This document shows positions 1 through 10,100 of a DNA stretch of 64,000 nucleotides, piece after piece (the stretch's first letter is position 1; the number at the start of each line of letters is the position of its first letter). This stretch comes from an uncultured Bacteroidota bacterium (GTDB lineage: Bacteria > Bacteroidota > Bacteroidia > Bacteroidales > UBA12077). The stretch is taken from NCBI GenBank assembly GCA_913055635.1, contig CAJXLK010000025.1, forward strand, positions 1 through 64,000, given 5' to 3'. The translations under genes and the position numbers were made by a program. Below the pieces are notes generated by a model. That model was not told where the DNA came from. It made no database searches and worked only from the letters and a program-made list of their open reading frames with translations.

Positions 1-130
1 TTTGTAACTCAATATGGTCTGAATCTTAAAACAGACATTATCTGGTCAATCATTATGGAACCCGCATCTATATCCATGTCCTTGTTGTGTAAGTCCTTGC
101 ATACGGGTTTCATTCAATCATTTAAGCATT
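1..130. other. Window edge, no gene seen
   Basis: I see no credible coding region or RNA gene here. It is AT-rich sequence beyond the terminator of the aldehyde dehydrogenase gene. Confidence 0.4.
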
Positions 131-175
131 AAAAAACTGTCCGAACAGCCCCTTGGGGGGAGCCATCCGGACAGT
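131..175 (-). terminator. Rho-independent terminator of the aldehyde dehydrogenase gene
   Basis: Read on the minus strand, ACTGTCCG pairs with CGGACAGT, with an inner CCCC/GGGG pair inside the loop, and the stem runs into a T6 tract. It lies about 30 bases past the stop codon of the minus-strand gene ending at 204, which is the expected place. Confidence 0.75.
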
Positions 176-203
176 GGGTTATTGTTCGATGGAACCTGAA
201 GTT

Positions 204-1760
204 TTAGATTTCGAATTTGATGCCCTGGGCCAATGGCAGATCGGTGCCATAATTGATGGTGGTGGTCTGGCGCCTCATGTAGTTTTTCCAGGCATCCGAA
301 CCGGATTCGCGGCCACCGCCGGTATCCTTTTCACCGCCAAAAGCCCCGCCGATTTCAGCACCGGACGTTCCAACGTTCACATTGGCAAGGCCACAATCGG
401 AACCGGCATGAGAAAGGAACCTTTCTGCTTCGCGCACGTTCAGGGTGAAGATGCAGGATGACAGGCCCTGAGGCACGTCGTTGTGCAGACGCAGAGCTTC
501 ATCAAAATCGCTGTATTTGATCAAATAAAGCAGGGGTGCAAATGTTTCTTCCTGGACGATCTGATAATGATTCTCAGCTTCGGCAATGGCGGGGGGGACA
601 TAGGTTCCTGCTTCATATCCTTTACCGCTGAGCACTTCACCCCCGAAGATGATCTTTCCTCCTTCTTTCTTGACCTGCTCAACGGCATTCTGATACATCT
701 CAACGGCTCCCTTATCGATGAGGGGACCCATCAGGTTATCCGGGTTCAAGGGATTACCGATCTTCTGAGCCACCTGTTCATAGGCATTGACCAGTTTTTT
801 CTTCACCTCTTCATAAATGCTTTCATGGATGATGATCCGGCGGGTGGTGGTACAACGTTGTCCGGCGGTACCGACAGCACCAAAGACAATGGTGGGGATG
901 GCCATATCGATGTCGCCATGCTGGGAAAGGATCATGGCATTGTTGCCGCCCAGTTCGAGGATTGTTTTACCCAGGCGCCGGCCAACCCGTTCGGCGACCC
1001 GTCGGCCTACTTTGGTGGAACCGGTTACCGAGATCAATGGAATGCGCTTATCATCGACCATATTATCACCAATATCGGCCGAACGGCCAACCACCATGTT
1101 GAAGACCCCTTCCGGTACGTCGTTGTTGCGCAGCACGCTGGCAACAATGTTCTGTACAGCCACGGAGGTGAGCGGGGTTTTCGAGGAAGGCTTCCATACC
1201 ACGCAATCACCAGCAATGGCAGCAATCATCGTGTTCCATGCGTACACCGCCACCGGAAAGTTGAAGGCGGTAATCACCCCAACTACGCCCAAAGGATGAT
1301 ACTGATCATAGAGGCGGTGATGGGGCCGCTCCGACTGCATGGTGAAACCATAAAGCATACGGGCCTGGCCGGTGGCAAAATCGGCAATATCAATCATCTC
1401 CTGAACTTCTCCCAGCCCTTCCTGGTAGCTCTTACCCATCTCGGTGCTTACGATCATGCCCAGATCTTCCTTGTTCTCGCGCAATGCCAGGCCAATCTGG
1501 CGAACAATGTCGCCGCGGTCCGGGGCAGGCATATCCCGCCACACAGGAAAAGCTTCCTGCGCCTTTTTCAGTACCTGTTCATAGTCATCACGGGTGGCAT
1601 TCTTGATTTGTCCCAACTCGCTCCCGTCAATCGGGGTATAAGAACTGCTGGTTTTACCACTTGCGTCCAACCAGTTGGTACCGGTGGAAACACCTGAATT
1701 AACTTGCTCAACACCAAGGCGTTTTAAAATGCCCTGAATATCGTAATCGTTTTGGTTCAT
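204..1760 (-). CDS. Aldehyde dehydrogenase, ALDH7 (antiquitin / aminoadipate-semialdehyde dehydrogenase) type
   Basis: This 518-residue cytoplasmic enzyme oxidises an aldehyde to the acid with NAD(P)+. The fold signature is complete: the cofactor-site loop TAFNFP with Asn167, the general-base motif ILELGGNN with Glu269, and the nucleophile motif GTAGQRCTTTRR with Cys303. The GGNN and AGQRCTT variants and the overall length match the ALDH7 family, whose bacterial members act on alpha-aminoadipic semialdehyde in lysine breakdown; that substrate is inferred from family resemblance. The gene stands alone, divergent from tRNA-Leu, with a strong terminator after it at 131-175. No other lysine-catabolic gene lies beside it, so the pathway assignment has no support from context. 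The start is the first ATG after the intergenic region. Confidence 0.92.
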   Translation of the reverse strand: MNQNDYDIQGILKRLGVEQVNSGVSTGTNWLDASGKTSSSYTPIDGSELGQIKNATRDDYEQVLKKAQEAFPVWRDMPAPDRGDIVRQIGLALRENKEDLGMIVSTEMGKSYQEGLGEVQEMIDIADFATGQARMLYGFTMQSERPHHRLYDQYHPLGVVGVITAFNFPVAVYAWNTMIAAIAGDCVVWKPSSKTPLTSVAVQNIVASVLRNNDVPEGVFNMVVGRSADIGDNMVDDKRIPLISVTGSTKVGRRVAERVGRRLGKTILELGGNNAMILSQHGDIDMAIPTIVFGAVGTAGQRCTTTRRIIIHESIYEEVKKKLVNAYEQVAQKIGNPLNPDNLMGPLIDKGAVEMYQNAVEQVKKEGGKIIFGGEVLSGKGYEAGTYVPPAIAEAENHYQIVQEETFAPLLYLIKYSDFDEALRLHNDVPQGLSSCIFTLNVREAERFLSHAGSDCGLANVNVGTSGAEIGGAFGGEKDTGGGRESGSDAWKNYMRRQTTTINYGTDLPLAQGIKFEI

Positions 1761-1835
1761 AAATAAGTGAATTTTTATCTGATTAGATTTTTTGCGATAT
1801 CCCGCAAATTATAAAAAAAATAGGGAGAAAAAAAG

Positions 1836-1867
1836 TTTGGAACATCCAAAACAATTCTATATTTTTG
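1836..1867 (+). promoter_or_regulatory. Bacteroidota-type promoter of tRNA-Leu
   Basis: TTTG at 1836-1839 and TATTTTTG at 1860-1867, separated by 20 bases, fit the Bacteroidota -33 TTTG / -7 TAnnTTTG pattern. The tRNA begins 20 bases past the -7 box. Confidence 0.6.
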
Positions 1868-1886
1868 CACCTCAACAATAGATAGG

Positions 1887-1970
1887 GCCTGAATGGCGGA
1901 ATTGGTAGACGCGCTGGTCTCAAAAACCAGTGGGCTTTTGCCCGTGTCGGTTCGACTCCGACTTCAGGCA
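1887..1970 (+). tRNA. tRNA-Leu (anticodon CAA)
   Basis: The acceptor stem GCCTGAA pairs with TTCAGGC, followed by discriminator A. The anticodon stem CTGGT/ACCAG encloses the loop CTCAAAA with anticodon CAA at 1921-1923. The long variable arm (TGGGCTTTTGCCCG) is a class II feature, and the T-arm is GTCGG-TTCGACT-CCGAC. CCA is not encoded. A T6 run follows at once and may help end transcription. It reads UUG leucine codons. Confidence 0.96.
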
Positions 1971-2078
1971 CTTTTTTCTTAAAGGCTGGCCAGCTCAACA
2001 GAACACCAACCACCAGGGGAGAAGCTTTTTAGGCAGGGATAAACATGCAGCCTTGACGACAGACCAACCGCTGAACCA

Positions 2079-2525
2079 ATGACCGAAGCCTCACCTTTAC
2101 GCCCTTATCGGGATAAGCAAGCCGCATTTGACAGGAGATATATGGAAATGGCCCGGATATGGGCCAAAAACTCTTACTGTGAGAAAAGACAAGTAGGGGC
2201 CTTGTTGGTCAAGGCAAGAATGATCATCTCGGATGGTTACAACGGCACGCCCTCGGGCTTTGAGAATGTGTGCGAAGATGAAAACTACCGGACCAAGCCC
2301 TATGTCCTGCATGCCGAAGCCAATGCCATTACAAAAGTGGCCAAGTCCAACAATAGCAGCGAAAATTCCACGTTATATGTTACAACTTCTCCGTGTCTGG
2401 AATGTGCCAAGTTGATCATCCAATCAGGCATCATCAGGGTGGTTTACAGTGAACGGAAAACAACCCATGATGGCATCCCCTTACTGGAGCGGGCCAATAT
2501 CGAAGTAGAACAAATAGACATTTAA
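2079..2525 (+). CDS. Deoxycytidylate (dCMP) deaminase, ComEB-like
   Basis: This 148-residue zinc enzyme probably converts dCMP to dUMP, feeding dTMP synthesis. The cytidine/deoxycytidylate deaminase core is intact: HAEANAI supplies the zinc-ligand His and the catalytic Glu, and TSPCLECAK supplies the two zinc-binding cysteines. The stretch YNGTPSG near residue 55 is typical of dCMP deaminases rather than cytidine or tRNA-adenosine deaminases. The length fits the family. It is followed after 12 bases by the S41 protease gene on the same strand, so the two are probably co-transcribed, an arrangement I recall as common in Bacteroidota. Membership of the deaminase superfamily is certain; dCMP as substrate is inferred. 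Confidence 0.92.
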   Translation: MTEASPLRPYRDKQAAFDRRYMEMARIWAKNSYCEKRQVGALLVKARMIISDGYNGTPSGFENVCEDENYRTKPYVLHAEANAITKVAKSNNSSENSTLYVTTSPCLECAKLIIQSGIIRVVYSERKTTHDGIPLLERANIEVEQIDI

Positions 2526-2537
2526 AGGAGCCGGATC

Positions 2538-4151
2538 ATGAAGCTTACCGAAAAGAGTGCCAGGATCTATTTTCCCATATTCCTTTCCCTGGCCGTTATC
2601 ATAGGTTTATTGCTGGGCAATTTTCTGGGCCAGAACCATTCCAGCAAGCAGACCCTGGTCTACAGCAATCCCAGTAAAATCGACAAAGTCACCAAGTACA
2701 TTCAAAAGAACTATGTGGATTCGGTTTCCACGGAGAAGTTGGTTGAAGCAGCCATTCCGGCCATTCTCAAGGAACTGGACCCCCATTCGGTCTACATCCC
2801 GTCCAGGCAGCTCAAGGATGTGAATGAACCGTTAAAGGGCAATTTTGACGGCATCGGCATTCAGTTCAGCATGCAGCATGACACGGTGGTGGTGATCAGC
2901 ACCATCAGCGGGGGTCCATCGGAGATGGTGGGTATTCAGCCCGGCGATCGGATTGTAGAGGTCGATGGTGAAACGGTGGCCGGTCAGGATATGTCGAGCA
3001 ACAACATTGTGGACATGCTCAAAGGCAAACGCGGCACGGAGGTCAAGGTGGGCATCAAAAGGCCGGGTACCGAAGAAAGGTTACATTTTACCATTACCCG
3101 GGATGAAATCCCACTTTACAGCGTAGATGTTTCCTATATGGTGAACCCGCAAACCGGTTACATCAAAGTCAGCCGCTTTGCTAAAACCACCTACGAGGAG
3201 TTCATCAAGGCCGTAAAAAAACTCAAGGACAAAGGGGCTCAAAAGCTGATGCTGGACCTGCGCGACAACAGCGGGGGCTATTTGAACGCAGCCACCGAGA
3301 TTGCTGATGAATTCTTAAAGAAAGGCGAGTTGATTGTCTACACCAAGGGCCGCAACAGCCCCAAAAAAGAGATTCATGCTTCCTCAAGCGGGATCAGTCA
3401 AAACCTGGATGTGGCGGTACTGATCAATGAATGGTCGGCTTCGGCCAGCGAGATCCTGGCCGGTGCCATCCAGGACAATGACCGCGGCATCATCGTTGGA
3501 AGAAGATCCTTTGGCAAGGGGCTGGTCCAGGAACAAATACGCCTTTCAGACGGTTCGGCCATCCGCCTGACCGTTGCCCGCTATCACACCCCCACCGGCA
3601 GATGCATCCAGAAACCCTATAAAGAGGGCCGCGAGCAATATTATAACGATCTGAACGAACGCTTCAAGCACGGAGAATTTTTTGATGCCGACAGCATCGA
3701 ATTTGCCGATTCCCTGAAGTACACCACCCCGAAAGGCGATGTGGTTTACGGGGGTGGCGGCATCATGCCCGACTATTTCGTACCGGTGGATACCACCTTC
3801 AACTCACCCTTCTTTACCAAGATTCGCAATGAGGGGCTGATCTATAATTTTGCCTTCAATTATGCCGATGCCCACCGCGCAGAGCTGGAACAGCTCGGAG
3901 GCCACCAGGCCATCAGCCGTTACCTGGAAAACCGCGATATTTACTCCGATTTTCTCAATTATGCCTTTGACCACGGAGTAGACAAAAACATCGAAGGCAC
4001 TGATAAATCCCGCGAAGTGGTCAATACCAGGGTCAAGGCCTACATTGCCCGGAACATCATCAACAATGAAGGCTTTTACCCCATCATTCACCAGATTGAC
4101 CGCACCATGCAACGGGCCACAGAATTGCTGGCCAAAAACAAAGACGCCTAG
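2538..4151 (+). CDS. S41 family C-terminal processing peptidase (CtpA/Prc type)
   Basis: This 537-residue protease is anchored by one N-terminal hydrophobic segment (about residues 10-29) and acts in the periplasm. A PDZ domain (about 85-185, with GIGIQF and GIQPGDRIVEVDG) precedes the S41 catalytic domain. The Ser-Lys dyad is visible as Ser302 in SASASE and Lys327 in SFGKG. The spacing of 25 residues equals that of E. coli Prc, as I recall it. Such proteases trim or degrade exported proteins with non-polar C-termini. The C-terminal 150 residues match the longer Bacteroidota forms. It lies 12 bases after the deaminase gene. Its TAG stop overlaps the TAG of the convergent giant gene in the shared tetramer CTAG (4148-4151), leaving no room for a terminator between them. 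Confidence 0.93.
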   Translation: MKLTEKSARIYFPIFLSLAVIIGLLLGNFLGQNHSSKQTLVYSNPSKIDKVTKYIQKNYVDSVSTEKLVEAAIPAILKELDPHSVYIPSRQLKDVNEPLKGNFDGIGIQFSMQHDTVVVISTISGGPSEMVGIQPGDRIVEVDGETVAGQDMSSNNIVDMLKGKRGTEVKVGIKRPGTEERLHFTITRDEIPLYSVDVSYMVNPQTGYIKVSRFAKTTYEEFIKAVKKLKDKGAQKLMLDLRDNSGGYLNAATEIADEFLKKGELIVYTKGRNSPKKEIHASSSGISQNLDVAVLINEWSASASEILAGAIQDNDRGIIVGRRSFGKGLVQEQIRLSDGSAIRLTVARYHTPTGRCIQKPYKEGREQYYNDLNERFKHGEFFDADSIEFADSLKYTTPKGDVVYGGGGIMPDYFVPVDTTFNSPFFTKIRNEGLIYNFAFNYADAHRAELEQLGGHQAISRYLENRDIYSDFLNYAFDHGVDKNIEGTDKSREVVNTRVKAYIARNIINNEGFYPIIHQIDRTMQRATELLAKNKDA

Positions 4152-7100
4152 CGCCCGATCTTAACACACTTGTGGATGCTCTGGTATTCTCCGGCATTAA
4201 ACCTGTAGTAATAAACCCCGCTGCCAAGGCCTTTCGCCTGCCAGGTGATCCGATGCTTACCCGCATTTAATGGCCGATCCACCAATTGGGCCACTTTGCG
4301 GCCATGACTGTCGTAAACCTGAATCCGAACCCTTGAATGCTCGGGCAATTCAAATTCAATCACCGTATTGTCTGTAAAAGGATTGGGATAATTGCCTGTC
4401 ACACGAGGCCCGGACTTCGAGAGGTGTTTGACTCCATCGTCGGTTTTTTCGTGGCCTTTGCTCACCCGGCCATTGTTTTCACGCACTTCATAAGAATAGG
4501 TCAATGGCTTCTCCCGATCCCCCGCTTTTTTTCCAAATGTCAGTGACGCCAACTTGACTTTTTTATGAAGCGGGGAAGAATTGCCTGTTTTGGCCAAATC
4601 AAGCTCAATTCGCCCCTCCTGCCTGTTATGGCGGGTCAGCAAAATGCTGCCTCCATCGGCTTGGGTTAAATATTTTCCCCTGGATATATTTTCCAGGTGA
4701 AGTGACTCCGCAGGATAATCAACAACCAACCGGGAGCTGCGGTAATTCCGGGTTTGTTTAAGCCATACCCCATAGTGGAGCGTATCCTCGCTATCGCCTT
4801 GTTCATGTGGAATAAGCGCCATGCCAGCAGGCCCAACATTGCTCTGATCGAAAAATAAACTTGGCGAATGGGCTTTGCCGGCATTCCGGAAGTTCCAGAC
4901 CTGAGCGAACACCATTAGGTCTTCAAAATCCACTACATGGTCGGGATGAACCATCATATCAGGCAGTTTTCCGCTTGCAGGGCCGATTTCAATCACAGGA
5001 TCCTGATGATTCCAGGCCAGAACCAGGTCATCAACATCCTCATAATCCAGCTGTCCATTTAGGTCATAATCCCCGATCATTCCAATGGTGGTTTCTGCCC
5101 GGATGGTCTGATCTGCTTCTACCTCGAGTCCATGTATGTAACGATTGAAGTAGCCCGGTTTCCGGACATTAAAATCATAATTCCCATATACCATTGAGTC
5201 CATAACCTCTCCCTGTTCGTTGCTCCAATACTGCTGCACAACTTCACCCTCATCCACCAGCTCAACCAAAGCGCTATCCAATGCCTGGTTATAATCATAA
5301 ACCTGCAATCGGAAAGCTCCCTTTAATGAAACATAACCCCGCCAGATGAAATGCAGCGCATTCGGCTGACCATAATCCACTTTGTCACTTGCGTGAAGCT
5401 CAAACCTGGCGGTATCGCCTTCCTCAAAAACCTCTCCTGCCTTTGCTGCCGAAAAAATCAATGTATCCCTGCTGAAGGATAACGCATCAGAAGAACAACT
5501 ATAAACCTGGCCATCCAGATGGAAACGCAGGCTGGCGGTATCCAGCTCTGAGAGCTCATCTTTCAGTTGAAGGGCCACCTCCGGAAGCGAATCCCTGATT
5601 GATCCCCTGTCTTCAGGGGAATAATAAGTGATTGCCGGTTGAGTGGTGTCATAGACAAAACTCCAGTTTTCAGCGGCCGTATTGCCATATACATCAGCAA
5701 TTGAATCGAAGGCTACCTGGTTGGTTCCCTCGACCAACATATTTTGCAAAGTACTGGTTTTCAATATGATCGACGTATCGGTCACCATCAGGGATTGGCT
5801 CGAAGCATGGAGGCTCGTATCATTCAGGGTAGCTCTCAGTGTGGCGGTCTCCAATGGGTTAGGCTCCTGATAGGCCAGCGTGATCTTTTCAGGTATTTGG
5901 GAGGTAATAGCACCTTCAGCCGGATGGGGCTGATGCACCTGTGGGGGCTGATAATCGAGGGTAAGCAGGTTTTTCTGAGAAAAAGCCGAACGGCGGTCTG
6001 ACTGATCGACCGATTGCAGCTGAACCTTATAATTGCCGGAAGGCAATCCTTTCACCGTCCAACTGGTATCCTGGATGGGGCCACCGGTGCGAATCCTGCC
6101 CCGACCACTTTCCAGATCAGCAAGGGGAGCAATGAGCATTTGATCGTCGGCATCGTACAGGGCCAGGTTATAGGTCAGCCCCCCGGCAGGGGTTTCCTGA
6201 TCCCGGGCCGGCGACCACGAAATCACCAGGGCGCTGTCCTGAACCTCTGATTGAACATGCTCAGGAGGATCAGGGGGTTGGTTGGAGACATTGATGTTGT
6301 TGCGGAACAAACAAGTAAAGGAGGAATCTTTGGAGGTGCCCGAGAGATAAAAATCCAGGTCCTGGTCACCATCATAATCCCAAAAATGAACCGAACCCTG
6401 GGATACCCCGGGAAGTTTCGTCGGGGGTTGGCTGAAAGTGCCATCCTTCTGGTTCAGGTAAAGGCGGGTAACAGTAGAATCCAGGGCCTCTCCGGCCATT
6501 AGCAGGTCGGGATACCCATCGGAATTGTAATCGCCAAAGTCGGCCGAACCATGGACGAGCCCCTCAAAACTTACCTGCTCTGTGAAATTCCAGTTTCCGG
6601 TATTTTGATACAAACGGGCAACGTTTTGGTTGCCATTGTGGCCACTGACGAACAGGTCCGGATAGCCATCGTTATTATAATCGTCGCAGGCAAGAGCTCC
6701 TGAATCAACAGGGGCAACGGCAGGCACGGCCTGCTGGGAAAGGTTTCCATTTCCGGTGTTTTGATAGAAAAGGGTTTGAGGGGCAGTGCCATCATTGCCT
6801 GAAATGACCAGGTCCAAATCGCCGTCGCGGTCAAAATCAGCCCAAAGGGCATCCCCAAAAGCCAGATCTTCAAGCTGTGCTTGTTCATCAAGCCGGTAGG
6901 AACTATCCTGATGCACATAAAGCATGGTGAAGGGTGCGTTCCCGTCACTGCCCATGAGCACCAGATCGCGGTCACCATCATTGTCATAATCGCCCATAGC
7001 GCTGCTGGTGTAATTTAACCCCCTGAACATTGAGCTATCGGCCAGGGTAAAAGCTCCGGAACCGTCATTGCGGTATATCATGGATTTGGGCTGATTCATG

Positions 7101-10100
7101 GAGTCAAGGCCTGTGACCAGGATATCCAGGTTGTTGTCCTGGTTATAATCCAGCCAGTGAACTGAGCTGTTAGAAAGCCACTTCATGTCAAGCGTATCAG
7201 CCCGGGCATTGGCTTGATCATAGACAAGGTATTTGCCCTGATGATAGAGAGAGCGAATCTCCTGTGGCGGAAGGGCCCGTCTGTAAATACGCACCTGATC
7301 AATGCTGCCGTTGAAGTCCCGGTTTTCATCGTAACGGTCAAACCGGCCTATATATAAAGGACTGGTGTTGCTGATGCCTTCAAAATTGGCAGCCACTGTA
7401 TCATCCCGAAGCTGTCCGTTGATGTAAAGCTTCAGTTCCTTATGCTCTCCATTATAAACAGCCACTGCATGTTGCCACCGGCCTTCCCGGATGTTACTCC
7501 TTACACTGTATCCGTGGTTATCGCCCTGGTCATCTTCGATGGAATACCACATGTCATTGCCGTCAGCACTGACAAACATCCCCCAGGCGTTGGTAAAAGT
7601 GCCTCCTATCTTGGATACAACACCTGAAGAACGGTTATAGCTCTGGGAGTTGTCAAGGGTCTTAACCCAAACACCAACGGAAAAACTCTCTGAACCAAGC
7701 TCGGGCTGTAACTTGCTGCTATGAGGCACTTCAAGATGATCTTCATTTTTCCGCTCAAAGAAACCAGCGCTTTCCGGTTTACCCAAATGACCCTCCACAA
7801 AGGTAACCCCTGATGGGGTGGCATCATGGCCATTAGCAGTGGAATCACTGAAACTGGCCTCAAACGGATAAAAAGCCTCCAGGCTGTCGGCTGAAATTTT
7901 TGAACCCGGCAAATTTTGCACCAGGTTAACCTGCCCGTCATTATCCACATCCCCCAGCAGGCTCTTCCCGCCTGTATTGTGGAGGAACCGGCCGGTGGTG
8001 TCCTGTTGGATATCCTTGATCTTTTCATAGGCCCCCAGGTCAATCTGACCGTTGACAACCCGCGGATTGCCCTTTAAATCATACTGATTCACTCCATAAT
8101 GATTGGAAAAAAATCCTAACCCATGAACCCTCGCAATAATTTCACCTATTTCGTCTGACGCAGAGCCATTGGCCGAACGCATATAAAAATGAATTCTTAC
8201 TCCATTTACTTTTGCATCCAAATGATAAGAATGGTCTTGTCGTGTAGATATTTCATTTGAGCCACCATAATCCGATTCACTGTAATCATAAAGGGTGGTA
8301 TCGGTTGTCCAGTTTGCCCCATCATAGGTCTGAATTTCCACGATGATTTCTGCCAGATGGTTCCCATCGTTCTCTGATCTGGCATAGCCATAAAATTTAT
8401 AATTCACTTTATCAATATGTTTCCTGACACCGAATTTGGCTCCAAACTCCCAGTTTCTTTCAATGCCATTATGACCGGAATAGTTCCTGGAAGCATAACT
8501 TGACGAATCCTGATCAAAAGCTTCCCCGGGATTCAAAAAAGCATCAGGATTATATCTATTGAATGATTCCAACATTGATTTATAAATATCATGCCCTTGA
8601 TCTATACAGGGCGAACCGGTTTCCAATTCATAATTGCCGTTGGCCGTATCCTGGAATACAGGCTCTTCCCATATGTTGTTGCTTGCATAATTTACCGTAT
8701 CGTAAGCATTGTAATCAATGCCATTCAAACCCATATCCACATCGGAGTATGATACGGATATTCCCGCTGTATCGGCAGTGCCCAGATCGATTTCGCGGGG
8801 TTGATTGTCCCAGAGGATGGAATTGATGAGTTCAGGATGCGATTGATGCAGGCTCATAATGTTTCCCCCTTCAATGCCTTTGTTTCCGGCAATGGTTGCA
8901 TTGGCAATGACCGGGTTGGCCAGGCTGTCGGCATAAAATCCGGCTGCTTTAGCGGCAGCGTTGTTGGTAACCAGAGGATTGATCAATATCGGTGAAGAAG
9001 CCCTGAAGAAACATGCTCCGCCCTGTTGATCAGTGGTATTATCAATGAGTTTCAAATTTTTCAGGGTTCCGTCAGTGCGCAGCAAATAAAGGCCGCCTCC
9101 CTGGTTTGCCTGATTGCCATGAATGAGCAAATCATTCATCTTATTAATGGCTTGACCGGAAGCGTACACTCCTCCTCCCAGTCTGCCGGCCTTGTTGTCT
9201 ATTATTTCTGAATGATCAAGGGTTAATGCCGTTTGTCTGATGAACATTGCTCCCCCGTCATTCGATGCTGAATTGCCCTCCATATGAACATGGTTCATGT
9301 AAAGGCTGGTTGAATCGCTGTATATACCGCCTCCATTCCTTGAGCCCTGGTTATTGTTCAGGGCAATATTTCCAAGCTCCAGGTCGGCATTACGGGTCCA
9401 GAAAGCACCTCCATCCTGTGATGCGACGTTGCCGGAGGCCTGAACATCCATCATGTTTCCACGGGCAGAATCGCAGTAAAATCCGGCGCCGTTGACGGCC
9501 GTATTGTTCTTCAAAGTTAAATCCCCTATACTCAAAGAATCCACGTTTTTACACCAGATTCCGCCGCCGTCAGCCGAGGCATCATTCCCTCTGAGCGTTA
9601 CATTCCGGACAACCAGGCTGTCGCTCAAAGAGCTTATCCCGGCTCCATTGATGCCGCTGTTTCCTTCCACCACAAGGTGCTTAAGGTTCACTATTGTATT
9701 GGTATCACATACAATACCCGAAGCCTGGCTGTTGGTTACGGTAAAACCCTGAAATTCTACCTTTTCTACCCCGGAAATGCGCACAGCCGGCAAGCTGTCA
9801 TTCCTGCTGCTGATCACTGTTTGGGTAACATAAGAATCATTGGGTGTAATTTGGTATTGAGAGGTCACAAACAGATCCTTCCCTTTAAAATCAATATTTT
9901 CGTTATAGGTACCCCTATGAACCAGTACGGTATCATTTCTGCCTGCTGTATCGATGGCTTGTTGGATGGTTCGGAATGGACTGGTTTCACTCCCGTTTCC
10001 TGTCACATCAGAACCTGAAGTATCCACATGCCATGCTTTATTGACAAGTTTAAAACTATCCGTGGTGGCAAATGCCGAACCCACTCCCGACTGATCAATG

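Noticed and set aside
483..1697. 404-residue plus-strand open frame opposite the aldehyde dehydrogenase
   Set aside because: It is antisense to a complete, recognisable enzyme and matches no protein pattern; the frame is open because of the codon use of the real gene.
1783..2013. Minus-strand open frame across tRNA-Leu
   Set aside because: It covers the tRNA and its promoter in antisense and has no protein features.
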